Part shown: in pieces, positions 6,507 to 8,379 of the stretch
Numbering within the stretch: the stretch's first letter is position 1
Layout: every line of letters starts with the position of its first letter
NCBI GenBank assembly: GCA_035478255.1
Contig: DATIJV010000097.1
Span: 1 to 8,379 of the forward strand
From: DATIJJ01 sp035478255
GTDB taxonomy: Bacteria > Pseudomonadota > Gammaproteobacteria > DSM-16500
DNA length: 8,379 bases
Direction of reading: 5' to 3'
Notes under the pieces: model-generated
Seen by the model: only the letters and a program-made list of their open reading frames with translations
Told to the model about the DNA's origin: nothing
Databases searched by the model: none
Made by a program: the position numbers and the translations under genes

Positions 6507-7152
6507 TAGAAATGATTTGGTCTCCTGCTCCTTTCGTCACGGTTATTTTTTCTATTGCAACGCCGGTTAAATTATTTGTTGTCGGAATCCGAACGACTAG
6601 CGCTTGCATAATGAGCAACAAAGAATTGCCTTTATTCACGCTACTATAACCGAGATTAATCGGCATTTGTACCAACCATCCATAGGAATTGCTAGGCAGC
6701 AAGCCTTGATTGATGATAAAAGGCGCCCCTCCCGGAACCGCAGTAATAAATAATTTTCCCGCCATCGTTGTGTTATATTCGGCGTACATCTTCAGTTGAT
6801 CTAAAAAATTCTTCCAGCCATTGACCGTAAAATACTGTGATGCTGATTTGACCTCTTCATTATAATTAATAAAATCCAGGGTAAATGCGCGAGGTAATGC
6901 TTCACTGACCCATTGAATCAAATTCGGTTGAGATAAATAAGGTTCTGTCACAGGAACAGGCAATAATGTCCTAAACTCATCACCTGTTTTAAAAGCCACT
7001 GGCGGAGGTTTGGATAATTGCAAATAAATAGAAGTACTGACAAGCAAGGCGATCGCGCCTAACAAAATGCCAATCGCGATGAGCGCTTTATAATAACCAT
7101 CGCGATAGAAGTCATCCTTAAGGCTAATTAATTGTAAATCTTCCCCGGCCAT
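6499..7152 (-). CDS. icmL: Dot/Icm T4BSS inner-membrane protein IcmL (DotI), VirB8-like
   Basis: DotI/IcmL is a bitopic inner-membrane subunit whose periplasmic domain has a VirB8-like fold; in Legionella it assembles into rings and pairs with its relative DotJ/IcmM. I place the start at 7152, giving 217 residues (Legionella about 212), with GAGGAG directly upstream (-8 to -3). The open frame extends to an ATG at 7269, but the extra 39 residues have no family character and that ATG lies in the control region. Parts: the cytoplasmic family motif DDFYRDGYYKA (13-23), a membrane helix (about 22-45) and a periplasmic domain (50-217) with LIQWVSEALPRAFTLDFINY and SASQYFTVNGW. It is the first gene of this operon here. 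No icmM homologue lies upstream; a toxin-antitoxin pair diverges instead. Confidence 0.94.
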   Translation of the reverse strand: MAGEDLQLISLKDDFYRDGYYKALIAIGILLGAIALLVSTSIYLQLSKPPPVAFKTGDEFRTLLPVPVTEPYLSQPNLIQWVSEALPRAFTLDFINYNEEVKSASQYFTVNGWKNFLDQLKMYAEYNTTMAGKLFITAVPGGAPFIINQGLLPSNSYGWLVQMPINLGYSSVNKGNSLLLIMQALVVRIPTTNNLTGVAIEKITVTKGAGDQIISNE

Positions 7153-7195
7153 CGCTCCTCGCTCTGGAAGTGCGCAAAAAAAATCGATTGAAATC

Positions 7196-7224
7196 AGTAT
7201 ATAGCACGAGTGTGAAATTGTATA
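7196..7224 (-). promoter_or_regulatory. Candidate icmL operon promoter
   Basis: On the minus strand a TATACT -10 hexamer (7201-7196) lies 44 bp before the chosen icmL start, and TATACA (7224-7219, four of six matches to TTGACA) lies 17 bp further upstream. TATACT is the hexamer described for Legionella icm/dot promoters. This promoter would drive icmL-icmK-icmE. If it is right, the ATG at 7269 lies upstream of the transcript and cannot be the start. Confidence 0.5.
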
Positions 7225-7269
7225 GTTTGGGAGATTCAGGGTTAAAAAACTCAAATTATGGCCGCGCAT

Positions 7270-7290
7270 GGTATATACCTAAGGTATACC
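7270..7290. promoter_or_regulatory. Tandem palindrome, candidate antitoxin operator
   Basis: Two adjacent palindromes, GGTATATACC (7270-7279) and GGTATACC (7283-7290), also form a perfect 7-bp inverted repeat around one base (7274-7288). The site lies between the divergent icmL and antitoxin genes, 23 bp upstream of the antitoxin -35. Xre-type antitoxins usually bind such symmetric sites to autoregulate. Its position upstream of the -35 rather than over the promoter is not typical of a repressor site, so it may instead serve activation or the icmL side. Confidence 0.5.
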
Positions 7291-7313
7291 ACTTTATGAG
7301 TCCAAAATAAGAC

Positions 7314-7342
7314 TTGTAAAAATACAAATATGGAGTTATAAT
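7314..7342 (+). promoter_or_regulatory. Sigma-70 promoter of the toxin-antitoxin operon
   Basis: TTGTAA (7314-7319) and a perfect TATAAT (7337-7342) are separated by exactly 17 bp. The antitoxin ATG is 29 bp after the -10. This is the best consensus promoter in the window. Confidence 0.75.
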
Positions 7343-7371
7343 AAGCAAAAGGGATAGATGAGGATGATGTT

Positions 7372-7779
7372 ATGGCAGCTTCACTACAAAACTTACTGAA
7401 TGATTTGAAAGATCCTTTAAAAGAAATGAACTTAGTCAGGAATGGTCTTGCGACCAAAGTTATCGAATCTTTCCTGGCTAAAGAAAACCTTTTAGTTAAA
7501 GATATTCTTGAAAGACTTCATATTCCATCATCTACTTACTTTTCAAAAAAGAAAAATCAGCAACCATTAGATACCTATACCACCGAAAAATTTGTTAGAT
7601 TAATATCTATTTTAATGATGGCATCAGACATTCTTGGCAAGAATGAAGCAAAAAATTGGATTTACAGAAATGTGCCTTCTTTAGGTAACCAGGCGCCTGT
7701 CAACTTACTAGATACTGAAGTCGGTCATCGACTTGCTGAACAAGCGCTACTTCAAATTAAATACGGTATGTATGCTTAA
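7372..7779 (+). CDS. Antitoxin of a RES-Xre system (Xre/MbcA/ParS type, DUF2384 C-terminus)
   Basis: The 135-residue protein has the layout of RES-associated antitoxins. Its N-terminal helical part contains a helix-turn-helix-like segment (about 40-60, with VKDILERLHIPSSTYFSKKK). The C-terminal toxin-binding domain (about 90-135) shows the DUF2384 signature: NWIYRNVPSLG, PVNLLDTEVGHRLAE and a final IKYGMYA. Family members cap the active site of the toxin and bind their own promoter. The ATG at 7372 has GAGG 8 bases upstream; nearby upstream ATGs (7358, 7364, 7367) are out of frame. It overlaps the toxin by 1 nt (TAATG), which fits coupled synthesis with antitoxin first. The gene is visibly more AT-rich than the icm genes, compatible with separate acquisition. 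Confidence 0.87.
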   Translation: MAASLQNLLNDLKDPLKEMNLVRNGLATKVIESFLAKENLLVKDILERLHIPSSTYFSKKKNQQPLDTYTTEKFVRLISILMMASDILGKNEAKNWIYRNVPSLGNQAPVNLLDTEVGHRLAEQALLQIKYGMYA

Positions 7780-8240
7780 TGGCTATTTGGTATAGAGCTT
7801 CTCAAATTGATAATGTACAAAAAGTATTTTCTGGTGACGGTGGACTAATGACTCAAGCTAGATGGAACCATGTTGGTAGAAGAATAATTTATTGCTCAGA
7901 ATCTATCTCACTTTGCACTTTAGAATGGTTATCACATAATGGACTTTCTGTATCAGGTTTTGATTATTATCGATATTCAATTGAAGTTCCTGATAAATTA
8001 ATTAATAAATTTATGCCCAATAAGCTGCCTAAAGAATGGAATATGACGCCTGCAACAGACATTACCAGAGATTTTGCAGAGCAACAGTTATTTTTATCAG
8101 AAAAATATATCGCCTTAGCATTACCTTCAGTTTTAGTGCCTGAAGAATTCAATCTTGTGATTAATCCTTCTCATAAAGATTTTTCTATAATCATTAAAAC
8201 TGTCAAAATATTAGGTAAACACATTGCGCCACTGCGCTAA
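7779..8240 (+). CDS. RES-domain toxin (NAD+-consuming / ADP-ribosyltransferase-like family)
   Basis: The 153-residue protein is a complete RES domain, the usual size for the family. RES toxins act on NAD+: MbcT-type members degrade it and ParT modifies Prs by ADP-ribosylation. Visible hallmarks are GDGG and ARWN with R28, IIYCSESISLCTLEWLSH with Y38, E41 and E49, a serine at S117, and the C-terminal P-x-x-F-N-L-V-I-N-P-S-H-x-D-F pattern (121-135). All appear intact, so it is probably active. Which reaction it performs cannot be told from sequence. The start overlaps the antitoxin stop, with no separate strong ribosome site. The AT-rich composition is shared with the antitoxin. No further gene follows before the window end. 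Confidence 0.88.
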   Translation: MAIWYRASQIDNVQKVFSGDGGLMTQARWNHVGRRIIYCSESISLCTLEWLSHNGLSVSGFDYYRYSIEVPDKLINKFMPNKLPKEWNMTPATDITRDFAEQQLFLSEKYIALALPSVLVPEEFNLVINPSHKDFSIIIKTVKILGKHIAPLR

Positions 8241-8248
8241 CCCGGATA

Positions 8249-8261
8249 TTTCATCATGAAA
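8249..8261. repeat. 13-bp palindrome after the toxin gene
   Basis: TTTCATCATGAAA is a perfect 6-bp inverted repeat around one base, 8 bp after the toxin stop. It has no T-tract after it, so it is not a standard intrinsic terminator. A related ATATTTCATT stretch recurs at 8323-8332 in the loop of the following repeat. Confidence 0.4.
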
Positions 8262-8281
8262 CCTCATTAAAAGCTCAAAGA

Positions 8282-8379
8282 CCGCATGCTGACTGCGTTG
8301 CGAGTCAAAAATATTTCAGTCACATATTTCATTCAATATGCTCCTGAAACATTTTTGACTCGCGCCTTGTCATCACGCG
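8282..8379. repeat. Long interrupted inverted repeat, second repeat family, at the window end
   Basis: GCGAGTCAAAAATATTTCAG (8300-8319) is the reverse complement of 8344-8363 with one mismatch, around a 24-nt AT-rich loop. The similarity continues outward: GCATGCTGAC (8284-8293) against the complement of the last bases of the window (about 8 of 10 matches), giving arms of roughly 37-45 nt. The element may continue past the edge. It has no coding capacity and no sequence in common with the GC-rich element at 2991-3129. It could be an interspersed palindromic repeat and, as RNA, would fold into a long hairpin able to end or protect the toxin transcript. Confidence 0.7.

Noticed and set aside
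7251..7457. Minus-strand 68-residue open frame in the control region
   Set aside because: It overlaps the antitoxin start and the promoter on the opposite strand, and has no family features.
7779..8240. RES protein as a Dot/Icm effector
   Set aside because: It is paired and coupled with a matching antitoxin and is of standard toxin size. No C-terminal E-block-like secretion signal is evident.
1..8379. tRNA, rRNA or riboswitch
   Set aside because: No cloverleaf-like arms, conserved rRNA segments or known riboswitch cores were seen in the intergenic regions on either strand.

Overview
The window holds the 3' half of a Dot/Icm type IVB secretion (T4BSS) gene cluster, next to a divergently transcribed Xre/RES toxin-antitoxin pair. 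The organism is almost certainly a gammaproteobacterium of the order Legionellales. The reason is that seven minus-strand genes read icmL-icmK-icmE-icmG-icmC-icmD-icmJ, the conserved order of the Legionella and Coxiella chromosomal cluster. The moderate AT-richness, the modified protein sizes (a short DotG, a long DotF) and the repeats unlike any Legionella ones I know suggest a non-pneumophila lineage, perhaps on the Coxiellaceae side. That placement is inference.

Layout, left to right. Positions 1-73 carry a degenerate copy of a GC-rich, purine/pyrimidine-biased repeat, where icmB would be expected to follow icmJ. Minus-strand genes run from 7152 down to 74: icmL (DotI), icmK (DotH), icmE (DotG), then a 286-bp gap holding a 139-bp nested inverted-repeat element, then icmG (DotF), icmC (DotE), a 127-bp gap, icmD (DotP) and icmJ (DotN). 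icmL/icmK overlap by 8 bp and icmK/icmE by 1 bp (TAATG), so these three form one translationally coupled unit. icmG-icmC and icmD-icmJ are close pairs (33 and 14 bp). TATACT/TATACC -10-like hexamers lie 41-44 bp upstream of the icmL, icmG and icmD starts, suggesting three transcription units.

Positions 7153-7371 are a divergent control region with a tandem palindrome and a near-consensus sigma-70 promoter. Downstream on the plus strand are a DUF2384-type antitoxin and a RES-domain toxin, overlapping by 1 nt. After the toxin the window ends in a second, unrelated long inverted repeat.

The proteins work together as follows. DotH and DotG (with DotC/DotD, not in the window) build the envelope-spanning core. 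DotF contributes to it from the inner membrane. DotI is a VirB8-like inner-membrane component. DotE and DotP are small paralogous polytopic membrane proteins. DotN is a zinc protein of the DotL coupling complex that receives effectors. The toxin-antitoxin pair is accessory; it sits where icmM and its neighbours would be in Legionella.

The least expected items are the nested repeat with perfect mirror-symmetric homopyrimidine arms, a 71-residue SHOCT-like repeat array replacing much of DotG, a GGTATACCTTA motif shared by the toxin-antitoxin control region and the icmD promoter region, and the toxin-antitoxin pair at the cluster boundary.
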